This document shows positions 33,032 to 45,929 of a DNA stretch of 64,000 nucleotides, in pieces. This DNA is from Penium margaritaceum (taxonomy: Eukaryota > Streptophyta > Zygnematophyceae > Desmidiales > Peniaceae): contig SZWC01000570.1 in assembly GCA_023375785.1 (NCBI GenBank), forward strand, positions 113,165 through 177,164. Direction: 5' to 3'. Both the position numbers and the translations under genes were made by a program. Every line of letters starts with the position of its first letter. Within the stretch, counting starts at the first letter, position 1. The notes beneath the pieces were generated by a model. It saw only the letters and a list, made by a program, of their open reading frames with translations. It did not search any database and had not been told where the DNA came from.

Positions 33032-35334
33032 TTACCCAGGCATTGCTAGGCATTACCTAGGCTTTGCCAAGCATTGCCTGGCATTGCCAGGCATTACCAA
33101 ACATTGCCAGTCATTGCCTAGGCATTGCCAGGTTTTTCCAGGCATTGTTAGGAATTCCCCAGGCATTGCCAGGCATTGCCAGGCCTTGCCTAGGCATTGC
33201 CAAAGCATTGCCAGGCATTACCAGGCATTTTCCACGCATTGCTAGACATTGTCCAGGCATTGCCAGGCATTGATAGGCATTTTCCAGGCATTGCCAGGCA
33301 TTTTTCAGGCATTGCCAGGCATTGCCATGCATTGCCAAGGCATTGCCTAGACATTGTCAGGCATTGCCCGGCATTGCCAGGCATTGCCAGGCATTGTCCA
33401 GGCATTGCCTAGCATTACCTAGGCATTGCCAGGCATTTCCAGGCATTGCCAGGAATTTCCAGGCATTCCCAGGCATTGCCCAGGCATTTCCAGGCATTTC
33501 CATGAATTGTTTGGCATTGCCAGGAACTACCAGGCTTGCCAGGCATTGCCTAGGCATTCCTAGGGATTGCCAGGCCTTGCCAAGGTATTCCCCAGGCATT
33601 GCCGAGGCATTGCTAGGTATTGCCAAGGCATTGCCAGGCATTGCCAGGCATTGCAAAGAATTTCCAGGCATTGCCTATGCATTGCCAGGCATTGCCAGGC
33701 ATTGCCTGGCATTGTTAGGCATTATCCAGGCATTGCTAGGTATTGCCAGGCATTGCCTGGACATTGCTTGGCATTGCCAGGCATTGTCCATGCATTGCCA
33801 GGCATTACCGGGCATTGTCCAAGCATTGCCAGGCATTGCCCAAGCATTGCCAGGCATTGCTAGGCATTGCCCAGCCATTGCCACACATTGCCCAGGCATT
33901 TGTCAGGCATTTCCAGACATTGCCAGGCGATTCCCAGGCATTGCAAGGCATTGCCCGACATTGCCAGGCATTTCCAGGCATTGCCCAGGCATTGCCTAGC
34001 ATTGCGTAGGCATTGCCAGGAATTGCCAAGCATTGCCAGGCATTGCCACGCATTGCCAGGCATTGCCCAGGCATTTCCAGGCATTGACCAGGCATTGACG
34101 AGGCATTGCCAAGCATTGCCCAGGCATTGCCAGGCATTGCCTGGAATTACCAAGGCATTGTCCGAGAATTGCCTTGCATTGCCTAGGAATTTCTAGGCAT
34201 TGCCCAGGCATTGTCAGGCACTGCCCGCCATTGCCCAGGCATTGCCAAGCATTGCAAGCAATTGCCCGGGCATTACCAGGCATTGCCAGAAATTTTCATG
34301 CATTCCCCAAGCATTAACAGGCATTTCCATGCATTGCCACGAATTACTAGGCGTTGCCAGGCTTGCCAGGCATTGCCTAGGCATTGCGAGGCATTGCGAA
34401 AGCATTGCCCAGGCATTGCCCGGCATTACCATGCATTTCCCAGGCATTGCCAAGCATTGCCAGGCATTGCCCAGGCATTGCTTGGCATTGCCTAGGCATT
34501 TCCAGGCATTGACCAGGCATTGCCAGGCATTGCCTGGCATTTCCCATCCATTGCCAGGTATTGCCCAGGCATTGCTAAGCATTTCCAGGCATTGCTTGGC
34601 TTTGCCCAGGCATTGCAAGGCATTGCCCGGCATTGTCCAGGCATTGCCAGGCATTGCCCAAGCATTGCCAGGCATTGCCTAGGCATTTCCAGGCATTGCG
34701 AGGCATTGCCAGGCATTGCCCAGGCATTGCCAAGCGTTGCCATGCATTGCCTAGCATTGCCCATGCATTGCCAGGCGCCGCCAGGCATTGCCAGGCATTG
34801 GCAGGCATTGCCAGGAATTGTCAGGCATTGCCCAGGTGTTGTGTGGCATTGCATAGGCATTGCTTGCAATACCTGGCATTGCCCACGCAATGCCTGGCAT
34901 TGACCAGGCATTGCCCAGGCATTGCCCAGGCATTGCCTGGCCTTACCCAAGCATTGCCAGGCATTTCCCAGGCATTGCCAAGGCATTTCCAGTCTTTAGA
35001 AGGCATTTCCAGGCATTGCCAGGCATTGCGAGGCATTGCCCGGGCATTGCGAGGCATTGCTGGGCATTGCCTAGGCATTGCTTGGCATTGTGAGGCATTG
35101 CCCTGGCCTTGCCTGGCATTGCCTTCCATTCCCCAAGCATTGCTTGGCTTTGGCTTGGCATTGCCACGCGTTGCCTTGTATTTCCCACGCATTGCCAGGC
35201 TTTGCCTCGACATTGCTAGGCATTGCTAAGCATTGCAAGGCATTGTCCAGGCATTGTCTGGGCATTGCAAGACATTGTCTGGAATTTCCCAAGCATTGCT
35301 AGGCATTGCACAGGCATTACCAGGCATTGCCAGT

Positions 35335-35890
35335 CATTGCGAGGCATTGCCGAGGCATTACCAGGCATTACCCAGGCGTTGCCAGGCATTACCAGGCAAT
35401 GCTTGGCATTGCCAAGGCATTGCGAGGCATTGCCTTGCCATTGCTAGGCATTGCCTAGGCATTTCCAGGCATTGCCAGGCATTACCTGGCATTGCCCAGG
35501 CATGGCGAGGCATTGTCCAGGTATTGCCAGGCATTACCAAGGCATTGCCCAGCATTGCCAGGCATTGCGAGGCATTGCCGAGGCATTACCAGGCATTACC
35601 CAGGCGTTGCCAGGCATTACCAGGCAATGCTTGGCATTGCCAAGGCATTGCGAGGCATTGCCTTGCCATTGCTAGGCATTGCCAGGGATTGCCAGGCATC
35701 ACCCAGGCATTGCCATGCATTACCTGGCATTGCCCAGGCATTGCGAGGCATTGTCCAGGTATTGCCAGGCATTACCAAGGCATTGCCAAGCATTGCCAGG
35801 CATTGCCATGCATTACCTGGCATTGCCCAGGCATTGCGAGGCATTGTCCAGGTATTGCCAGGCATTACCAAGGCATTGCCAAGCATTGCC
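35335..35890 (-). repeat. Local duplications in array 5 (offset 228 bp and 96 bp)
   Basis: 35335-35455 and 35563-35683 share a 121-base run of rare variants (GTTGCCAGGCATTACCAGG, GCAATGCTTGGC, CTTGCCATTGC). A second block with CATTGTCCAGGTATTGCC occurs near 35513, 35751 and 35847. Confidence 0.8.
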
Positions 35891-37427
35891 AGGCATTGCC
35901 GGGCATTGCGAGGCATTGCCAGGCATTGCCCAGGCATTGCTAGGCATTGCCTAGGAATTACCAGGCATTGCCAGGCATTGCATAGGCATTACCAGGCATT
36001 ACCTAGGCATTGCCATGCATTGCCAGGCAGTGCCTGGCATTACCTAGGCATTGCCAGGCATTGCCCGGGCATTTCCCGACATTGCCAGGCATTGCCACGC
36101 ATTGCCCAGGCATTACCAGGCATTACCAGGCATTGCCCACGCATTGCCAGGCATTACCCACGCGTTGCCTGGCATTGCCTGGCATTGCCAGGCATTGCCA
36201 GGCATTACCAAGCATTGCCAGGCATTACCTATGCATTGCCAGGCATTGCCAAGCATTTTTAGGCATTGCCCAGGCATTGCCAGGCATTGCCAAGCATTAC
36301 CTAGGCATTGCCAGCTATTGCCAGGCATTGCCAAAGCATTCCCAGGCATTACCAGGCATTGTCCAGGAATTTCCCAGGCATTGTCCAAGCATTGTCTAGC
36401 ATTGCCTAGGCATTTCCACGCATTGCCAAGCATTGCCACGCATTGTCAGGGATTGCCCAAGCATTTCCAGGCATTGATTAGGCATTCACCAGGCTTTGCC
36501 AGGCATTGCCCAGGCATTGCGTGGCATTGCCCAGGCATTACCCAGGAATTGCTGAGGCATTGCCTTGCATTGTCCAGGCATTGCCAGGCATTGCCCAGGC
36601 ATTTCCAAGCACTGTCCGGCATTGCCCAGGCATTGAAAGGCATTGCCTAGGAATTGCCCAGGAATTGCCAGGCATTGCCCAGGCATTGCCAGGAATTTCC
36701 ATGCATTGCCAGGCATTGCCAGGCATTACCAAGCTTGCTAGGGATGGCCTAGGCATTGCCAGGCGTTGCTAGGCATTGCCAGGCCTTGCCACAACATTGC
36801 CCATGCATTGCCATGCATTGCCCGGTCATTGCCAAGGCATCTCCAGGCATTGCCCAGGCATTGCCAGGCATTGCCTAGCATTGCTCAGGCATTGCCAGGC
36901 ATTGACCAGGTATTGCGAGGCATTGCCCAGACATTGCTAGGCATTGCTTGGCATTGTCCATGCATTGCCAGGCATTTCCCACGCATTGCCAGGTATTGCC
37001 AAGCATTGCCCACGCAATGCTTGCGAAATGCCTGGCAATGCCTAGACAATTCCAGGCATTGCCTGGCTTTGCCCAGGCATTTCGAGGCATTGCCTGGCAT
37101 TGCCAGGCATTGCCAGGCATTGTCAGGCATTGCCAGGCATTGCCTGGAATTTTCTAGGCATTGCCAGGCATTTCCCAAGCATTGCGAGGCATTGCCACGC
37201 ATTGCCCAGGCATTGCCTGGCATTGCCTGGCATTGCTAGAAATTGCTAGGCATTGGATGGAATTGCCTGCAATGCCTGGCATTGCCCATGCATTGCCCAG
37301 GCATTGTCTGGCATTGTCCAAGCATTGCCAGGCATTCCCTAGGCATTGCCGAGGCATTCCCAGGCATTACAAGGCATTGGCAGGCGTTGCTAGGCATTGC
37401 CAAGCATTGCCCAGGCATTGCTAGGTA

Positions 37428-37690
37428 TTGCAAGGCATTGTCCAGGCATTGCCCAGGCATTGCCCAGGCATTGCCCAGGCATTGCCCAGGCATTGCCTGG
37501 CATTGTCCAGGCATTTGCCAGGCATTGCGTGGCATTGCCCAGGAATTGCCTACAATTGCCCAGGCATTGCCCAGGCATTGCCCAGGCATTGCCCAGGCAT
37601 TGCCTGGCATTGTCCAGGCATTTGCCAGGCATTGCGTGGCATTGCCCAGGAATTGCCTACAATTGCCCAGGCATTGCCAGGCTTTGCCTC
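37428..37690 (-). repeat. Local duplication in array 5 (offset 107 bp)
   Basis: The block with GGCATTTGCCAGGCATTGCG and CCTACAATTGCCCAGG occurs at 37501 and 37608. Each is preceded by a run of identical 11-base CCCAGGCATTG units, the most homogeneous stretch of the array. Confidence 0.85.
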
Positions 37691-39716
37691 AACATTGCGA
37701 GGCATTGCCAAGCATTGCCAGACATTGCCAAGCATCGCCTAAGAATTGCCAGGTATTGACAAGCATTGTCCGGGCATTGCCAAGCAGTGCAAGGCATTGC
37801 CTAGAATTGTCCAGGCATTGCCAGGCATTGACCAGGCATTGCCACGCATTGCAAGGCACTGCCCAGGCATTGCCAAGCACTCCCAAGCACTGCCATGCAT
37901 TGCTAGGCATTGCGAGGCATTGCCCACGCATTTCCAGGCATTGCAAGATATAACCCAGGCATTGCTTGGCATCGCCCAGGCATTTCCACGTATTGCCAGG
38001 CATTGCCAGGCGTTGCTAGGCATTGCCCAGGGATTGCCAACCATTGTCCACGCATTGCTAGGCATTACCTGGCATTACCCAAGCATTACCGGGCATTTTC
38101 AGGCATTGCCCAGGCATTGCCAGGCATTACCAGGCATTGCCAGGCATTGCCACGCATTTTCCAAGCATTGCAAAGCATTGCCATGCATTGCCAGGCATTA
38201 CTTAGGCATTGCTAGGCATTGACAGGCATTGCCAGGCATTACCCAGGCACTGCCTGGCATTGCGCGGGCATTGCCAGGCATTGCCCAGGAATTGCCAGGC
38301 ATTGCCGGGCATTGCCCAGCCATTTCCAGGCATTACCCTGGCATTGCCAGGCATTGCCTGGCATTGTCCAGGCATTGCCAGGCATTGCCCAAGTATTGCC
38401 AGGCATTGCCAACCATTGCCAGGCATTGCCCAGGAATTGCCACGTATTACCCAGTTATTACCAGGCATTCCCTGGCATTCCCAAGCATTGCCCAGGCATT
38501 GCCAGGCATTCCCAGGTATTGCCCAGGCATTGCGAGGCATTCCAAGGCATTGCCAGGCATTTCTAGGCAATGCCAAACATTGCCAGGCATTGCCAAGCAT
38601 TGCCCAAGCATTGCGAGGCATTTCTAGGCATTTTCCATGCATTGCCAGGCATTGCCTGGCATTTCCCAAGCATTGCCCAAGCTATGCCAGGCATTGCCTG
38701 GCATTCCCCAGGCATTGCCAGGCATGGCATAGGCATTGTCCAGGCATTGCAAAGCACTACCATGCATTGCGAGGCATTGCCAGGCATTGCCATGCATTGC
38801 CCAGGCATTGCTAGGCATTAAACTGCATTGCCCAGGCAATGTCAGGCATACCGTAGGCATTGCCCACGCATTGCCAAGCAATGCTACGCATTGCCGCGCA
38901 TTGCCCACGCATTGCCAGGCATTGCCTGGCATTGCCCAGGAATTTCCTAGGCATTGTCTAGCATTGCCAAGGCATTACCAGTCATTTCCCAGGCATTGCT
39001 AGGCATTGGCTGGCATTGCCTAGGCATTGCCAGGCATTTCCCACGCATTGGCAAGCATTGCCATGTATTGCCAGGCATTGCCAAGGCATTTCCAGGCATT
39101 GCTAGGCATTGCAAGGCATTGCCAGGCATTGTCTAGGCATTGTCTAGGCATTGCCAGGCATTTCCAAGGCATTGCCAGACATTGCCCAGGCATTGCCAAG
39201 CATTGCTAGGCATTGCCCAAGCATTGCCAGGCATTACACGGGCATTGCCCAAGCATTGCCAAGAATTGCCCAGACTTTGCTTGGTATTGCCTAGGCATTG
39301 CCCAATCATTGCCACGCATTGCCCAGGCATTGCTCGGCATTGCCAGGCATTGCCAGGCATTGCCCAGGTATTGCCAAGCATTATCTAGGCATTGCCAGGC
39401 GTATCCTGGAATTGTCCAGGCATTGTCTAGCATTACCTAGGCATTGCTAGGCATTGCCCAGCCATTGCCAGGCATTGCCAGCAATTGCCACGCATTACCA
39501 GGCGTTGCTAGGCGTTGCTAGGCATTGCAAGGCATTTCGAGGCATTGTCCAGGCATTGCCCAGGCATTGCTAGGCATTACCCTGGCTTTTCCAGGCATTG
39601 CTAGGCATTTTCCAGGTATTGCCAGGCATTCTCCAGGTATTGCTAAGCATTGCCCAGGCACTGCCAGGCATTGTCCAACCATTGCTAGGCATTACCCAGG
39701 CATTGCCAGGCATTAC

Positions 39717-39950
39717 CAAGCATTTTAGGCATTATCCAAGCATTGCTAGGCATTGTCAGGCATTTCCAGGCATTGCCTGGCATTGCCCAGGCATTGCTAG
39801 GCATTACCCAGGCATTGCCAGGCATTACCAAGCATTTTAGGCATTATCCAAGCATTGCTAGGCATTGTCAGGCATTTCCAGGCATTGCCTGGCATTGCCC
39901 AGGCATTGCCAGGCATTACCCACGCATTGCCAGGCATTGTCAGGCATTGG
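39717..39950 (-). repeat. Local duplication in array 5 (offset 112 bp)
   Basis: CAAGCATTTTAGGCATTATCC and about 110 following bases are repeated at 39717 and 39829 with nearly no differences. Confidence 0.85.
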
Positions 39951-40920
39951 CAGGCATTATCAGGAGTGGCCCAGGCATTGCCAGGCATTGCCCAGGCATT
40001 CTCGGGCATTGGAAGGCATTACCAGGTATTGCCAGGCATTGCCCAGGCATTTCCAGGCATTGCCAGGCATTGCCGAGGCATTGCCAGTTATTGACCAGGC
40101 ATTGCCATGCATTGCCTGGCATTGCCTACGTATTTCCATGCATTGTTCAGGTATTGCCAGGCATTGCCAAGCATTGCCAAGCATTGCCAGGCATTGCCCA
40201 GGCATGGCCAGGAATTTCCTAGAAATTGCTAGGCATTGCCTGGCACTGCCCGGGCATTGCCAAGCATTGCCAAGCATTGCCTAGGAATTACGAGGCATTA
40301 CCAGGCATTGCCAGGAATGCCCAGGCATTGCCCACGCATTTCCTGGCATTGCCTAGCATTACCAAGCATTTCCCAGACATTACCAGGCATTGCCCAGGCA
40401 TAGCCAGGCATTTCATGGCATTGCCCAGGTATTGCCAGGCATTTCCCATGCATTGCCAGGTATTGCAAGGCATTGCCAAGGTATTGCAAAGGTATTGCGA
40501 GGCATTGCGTGGAATTTTCCTGGCATTTCCAGGCATTGTCAGGCATTGCCAGGCATTACCACGCATTGCCCAGGCATTGCTAGGCATCCCCAGGCATTAC
40601 CAGGCATTGCCAGGCATTGCAAGGCATTACCAGGCATTGCGAGGCATTGCCGGGCTTTGCCCAGTTATTGCCAGGCATTGCCCAGGCTTTGCCAGGCATT
40701 GCCTGGCATTTCTTAGGTATTGCTAGGCATTGCCAAGCAATGCCCAGGCATTGCCCACACATTGCCAGGCATTGCCAGCCATTACCGAGGCATTGCTAGG
40801 AATTTCTAGGCATTGGCAGGCATTGCCAGGCATTGCTGGGCACTACCAGACATTGCCAGGCATTTCCCAGGCATTGCCCAGGCATTGCCAGGCATTGCTA
40901 GGCATTTCCTAGGCATTTCC

Positions 40921-41662
40921 TGTTGGAATGTGGTTTTCTGTGTACCAATGGACATAAGGATAAAACCGGCCGAGGGCCAGGGGAGGCATGCCTCCCCTGA
41001 CCCTCAGTAGCACCTATTCTAGTCCTATCCTCTACCCCTGATCCACCCAGTGACTGGCTCCGGCGTTAGACAGAGGAGCTCATCCCTCTGCCACCCTTTA
41101 CCAGCCACAGGTTCATTGATGACTTCAGTCATGCCATTATCCCTGGCACAGGGCAGATGATATTTGCCATATCATTGCTCTATTTTAGTCAGTGACTCCA
41201 AGAAAGACTGCATGGAGTGAGAGAGTCCAGACAGTCGACGTGGCACAGCGCGAGTGAAATCTCTAGCAGGATCATTGCAGACAATATCCGCAGGCGGTGA
41301 CAGTGCAAGCTGGACAACCGACAAGGTCAAGTCTGACCAGCTACCGACGGCATTGAACAGTACATCTCCTGCCGTCTGGGAAGACCGCTATCGACGCGCT
41401 GACCGAGTCAATGCGCGGAGGGCCGGAACATTATTTAGCATAGAACTGCTGTAGCATTTCTTTAATCTTGTACGTAGGTTCCTTTTCTACTCAAGTTATC
41501 ATTCTGCTCTCTGGTGTTACTGGTGAAGCTCTAGTGTCACCTCTTTACAAGGGCGACTGGTTTTGGGTTTAAGCTTCATGAACTACTTGTTCACTTGTAA
41601 CTGGTGTTGTCAACATTGAAGAGATTTTCTCATACGACATATCAAGATCCTAATTTACAACA
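40921..41662. mobile_element. Solo LTR (742 bp)
   Basis: A unique, non-coding 742-base block inside the minisatellite. It begins TGTTGGAATG and ends TTTACAACA, with TG...CA ends and a TGTT/AACA terminal inverted match. The flanks TTTCC (40916-40920) and TTGCC (41663-41667) agree at 4 of 5, the LTR-element duplication length. There is no internal coding region, so I read it as an LTR left after recombination between the two LTRs of a full element. A TATA-like TTATTTAG near 41430 would suit plus-strand transcription. It is not the same family as the copia LTRs by eye. Confidence 0.72.
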
Positions 41663-43176
41663 TTGCCAGGCATTGCCCTGGCATTGCCTTGCATGACCCA
41701 GGCATCGCCAGGCTTTGCCTTGGCATTGCCATGCATTTCCAGGCAGTGCCAGGCATTGTCCTGGCATTGCCAGGCATTGCCCTGGCATTGCCAGGCATTG
41801 CCTTGAATTGCCCAGGCATTGCCACACTTTGCCTCGGCATTGCCAGGCATTGCAAGGCATTGCCATGCGTTTCCTTGCATTTCCCAGGCATTGCCAGGCT
41901 TTACATCGGCATTGCCAGGCATTGCCAGGCATTGTCCAGGCATTGTCTAGGCATTGTCGGCCATTGCCTGGCATTTCCTAGGCATTGCCAGAAATTACCC
42001 AGGCATTGCCAGGCATTGTCACGCATTGCCAGGAATTTCCAGTCATTGCCAGTCATTACCCAGGCATTACCAGGCATTGCCCAGGCTTTGCGAGGCATTG
42101 CCTGGAATTGCCCAGGCATTCCCAGGCATTGCCTTGCCATGGCCAGGCATTGCCCATGCATTGCGAGGCATTGTCTTGCACTGCCCAGGCCTTGCGAGGC
42201 ATTGTCCAGGCATTGCTAGGCATTACTAGGCATTGTCCAGGCATTGCCAGGCATTGCCTGGCATTGCGAGGTATTGAGAGGCACTACCAGGCATTTCCGT
42301 GCATTGCCAGGCATCGCCTAGGCATTGCCAGGCATTGCCGCATATTGCCAAGCATTGCCAGGCATTGCCAGACATTGCCTAGCATTGCCAGGCATTGTCC
42401 AGGCATTGCCATGCATTGCCCAAGGATTTCCAGGCATTGCCAAGCATTGCCCAGGCATTGCCAGGCATTGCCTTGCATTGTTCCGGCATTGCCAGGCATT
42501 GCCCAGGCATTACCAGGCATTACCAGGCATTGCCAGGCATTGCCGAGTATTGCCAGGCATTGCCAGGCATTGCCCAGGCACTACCAGGCATTGCCATACA
42601 TTGCCCAGGCATTGCAAGGCATTGCCCAGGCGTTGCCCAGGCATTGCTCAAGAATTGCCCAGACATTAACAGGCATTTCCCAGGCATTGCCGGGCATTGT
42701 CCATGCATTGCCAAGCATGGCCCAGGCATTGCCAAGCATTGCCTAGGCATTGCCAGGCATTGCCAGGCATTGACCAGGCATTGCCAGGCATTGACCAGGA
42801 ATTGCCAGGCATTGCCCAAGAATTGCAAGGCATTGCCTGGCATTGCCTGGCATTGCGTGGCATTTCCAGGCATTGCCTGGCATTGCCAAGCATTGCCTAG
42901 GCATTGCAAGGCATTGCCAAGCATTTCCAGGCAGTGCCTGGCATTGTCAGGCATTGCCAGGAATAGTCAGGCATTGCCCAGGCATTGCCAGGCATTGCTA
43001 GGCATTGATTTGGCATTACCAGGCGTTGCCAGGCATTGCCCAGGCATTGCCAAGCATTACCTGGCATTGTATAAGCAATGCCAGGCTTTCTCCAGGCATT
43101 GCCAGGCATTGGTAGGAATTGCTAGGCATTGCCATGCATTGCCCAAGGATTGCCTGGCATTGCCTACGTATTGCCA

Positions 43177-43617
43177 GGCATTGCGAGGTATTTCCACGCA
43201 TTGCTAGGCATTACCCAGGCATTGCCTGGTATTGCCCAGGCATTGCCTAGGCATTACCTGGTATTGCCCAAGCATTGCCAGGCATTCCTGAGGCATTGGC
43301 CAGGCGATGCGAAGGATTACTAGGCATTGCCAGGCATTGCCAGGCATTGCCAAGCATTGCCCAGGCATTGCCAAGCATTGTCATGGCATTGCTTGGNGGC
43401 ATTGCGAGGTATTTCCACGCATTGCTAGGCATTACCCAGGCATTGCCTGGTATTGCCCAGGCATTGCCTAGGCATTACCTGGTATTGCCCAAGCATTGCC
43501 AGGCATTCCTGAGGCATTGGCCAGGCGATGCGAAGGATTACTAGGCATTGCCAGGCATTGCCAGGCATTGCCAAGCATTGCCCAGGCATTGCCAAGCATT
43601 GTCATGGCATTGCTTGG
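43177..43617. other. Identical 220-bp copies flanking a single N (assembly join)
   Basis: 43177-43396 and 43398-43617 appear identical and are separated by one N at 43397, the same configuration and size as at 6010-6450. Best read as unmerged contig ends. Confidence 0.85.
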
Positions 43618-45929
43618 CATTGCCCAAAAATTGTCCAAGCATTGTCTAGGCATTGTCCAGGCATTGCCTGGCATTGCCCAGGCATTGCCTGGCATTACCC
43701 AGGCATTGCTTGGCAATCCCAGGCATTGCCAGGGTATGCCAAGCATTACTAGGCATTCTCGAGGCATTACCTAGCATTGTCCACGCATTGCCATACATTG
43801 ACCAGGCATTGCCAGGCATTGCCATGCATTGCCCGGCATTGCCTGGCATTGCCAGGCATTGCCATGCATTGCCAGGCATTGCCCAAGCATTTACAAGCAT
43901 TGACGAGGCATTCACAAGACATTGCCAGGTATTGCCCAAGCATTGCCAGGCATGGCATGGCATTGCCTAGGCATTGCCAAGGCATTGCCTTGCACTACCC
44001 AAGCATTGCTAGGCATTGCCCACGCATTGCCAGGCACTGCCTGCCATTGCCGAGGCATTGCCAGGCATTGCCCAGGAATTTCCCAGGCATTACCACGCAT
44101 TTCCTAGGCATTGCAAGGCATTGCTAGGCATTGCAAGGCATTGCCCAGGCATTGCCAGGCATTGTCTAGGCATTGCCAGGCATTTCCCAGGCATTGCCAT
44201 GCATTGCCCAGGCATTGCCAGGCATTGCCAGGCATTGACGAGGCATTGCAAGGCATTGACCAGGCATTGCCATGCATTGCCTCGGCATTGCTAAGCATTA
44301 CCTGGCATTGCCAAGCATTTCCCAGGCATTGCCACACATTGCCGAGCATTTGCAGACATTGCCTGGTATTGCCCAGGCATTGCTAGGCAATGCCAGGCAT
44401 TGCCCGGCATTGCCAGGAATTGCCAAGCATTGCGTGGCACTGCCCAGGCATTGCCAGGCATTGCGTGGCATTGCCCAGGCATTGCCAGGCATTCCTTGAC
44501 ATTGCCTAGCATTGCCATGCATTGCCACGCATTGCCATGCATTGCCTAAGAATTGCCAGGCATTTCCAGGCATTGCCCAAGCATTGCCTGGCATTGCCCA
44601 CGCATTGCCAAGCATTACCAGGCATTGCTAGGCATCGCCCAGACATTTCCTGGAATTACCTAGGCATTGCCTAGGCATTTTCTGGCATTGTCCAAGCATT
44701 TCCAGGCATTCCCCAGGCATTGCCAAGGCATTGCCAGGCATAGCTAGGCATTGCCAGGCATTGCCAAGCATTGCCCAGCCATTGCCAGGCATTGTCCAGG
44801 CATTACCTGGAATTTTCCAGGCATTTTCCAAGCCTTCTCGGGCATTTCTTGGCATTGCCCAGGCATTGCCTGGCATTGCCCAGGCATTTCCTTGGCATTG
44901 CCATGCATTGTCCAGGCATTGCCTCGCAATGCCAAGCATAAGCAGGCATTGCCCAGGCATTGCCTAGCATTGTCCACGCATTGCCAAGCATTGCCTGGCA
45001 TTGCCATGCATTGCCTGGATTGCCATGCATTGCCTAGCATTGCCTGGCATTGCAAGGCATTGTCCATGCATTGCTAGGCATTGCCTGGCATTGCCCAGGC
45101 ATTGCAAGGCATTGTCTATGCGTTGCCAGGCATTGCCCAGGTATTTCCAGGCATTGTCCAAACATTGTCACACATTGCCAGGCATTGCCAGACATTGCCT
45201 AGGCATTGCCAGGCATTGATAGGCATTGCCCAGGCATTACCTAGGGAATGCCAGGCATTATCCAGGCATTGCAAAGCATTTCCCAGGCATTGCTAGGAAT
45301 TTTTTGGCATTGTCCAAGAATTTCAAGGCATTGCCAGGCATTTCCATGCATTGCCAGGCAATGCCTAGACATTGCCAGGCATTGCCAGGTATTGCCAAGC
45401 ATTGCCATGCATTGCCATACATTGCCTGGCATTGCCTAGGCACTCCTAGGCATTACCACGCATTGCCATGCCTTGCCAGACATTGCCACGCATTGCCACG
45501 TATTGCCACGCATTGCCACGCATTGCCCGGCATTGTCCACGCATTGCTTAGAATTGCCTACGCATTGCCAGGCATTGCAAGGCATTGTCCAGGCATTGCC
45601 ATGCATTGCCCAAGAATTTCCAGGCATTTCCAGGCATTGCCCAGGCATTGCCTGGCATTGTCTGGGATTGTTCCGGCATTGCATGGCATTGCCCAGGCAT
45701 TGCCAGGAATTACCAGGCATTGTCAGGCATTGCCTGGCATTGCCCATGCATTGCGAGGCATTACCGAGGCATTGCCCAACATTGCAAGGCATTGCCACGC
45801 ATTGCCACGTATTGCCACTCATTGCCAGGCATTGCCCAGGCACTACCAAGCATTGCCAGGCATTGCCCAGGCATTGCAAGGCATAACCAGGCATTGTCAA
45901 GGCGTTGCCCAGGCGTTGCTCAAGCATTG

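Larger units (their letters stand above)
33032..40920 (-). repeat. 10/11-bp minisatellite, reverse array 5
   Basis: About 7.9 kb of reverse units (TGCCAGGCAT) between the copia element and the solo LTR, in the same orientation as array 4, as expected if copia inserted into a pre-existing array. Small forward-oriented islands occur (34865-34895, 37012-37050). A rare variant, GCCAGGCTTGCCAGG, with shared upstream context (TTTCCATG) appears at 33527, 34354 and, in altered form, 36729. Confidence 0.95.
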
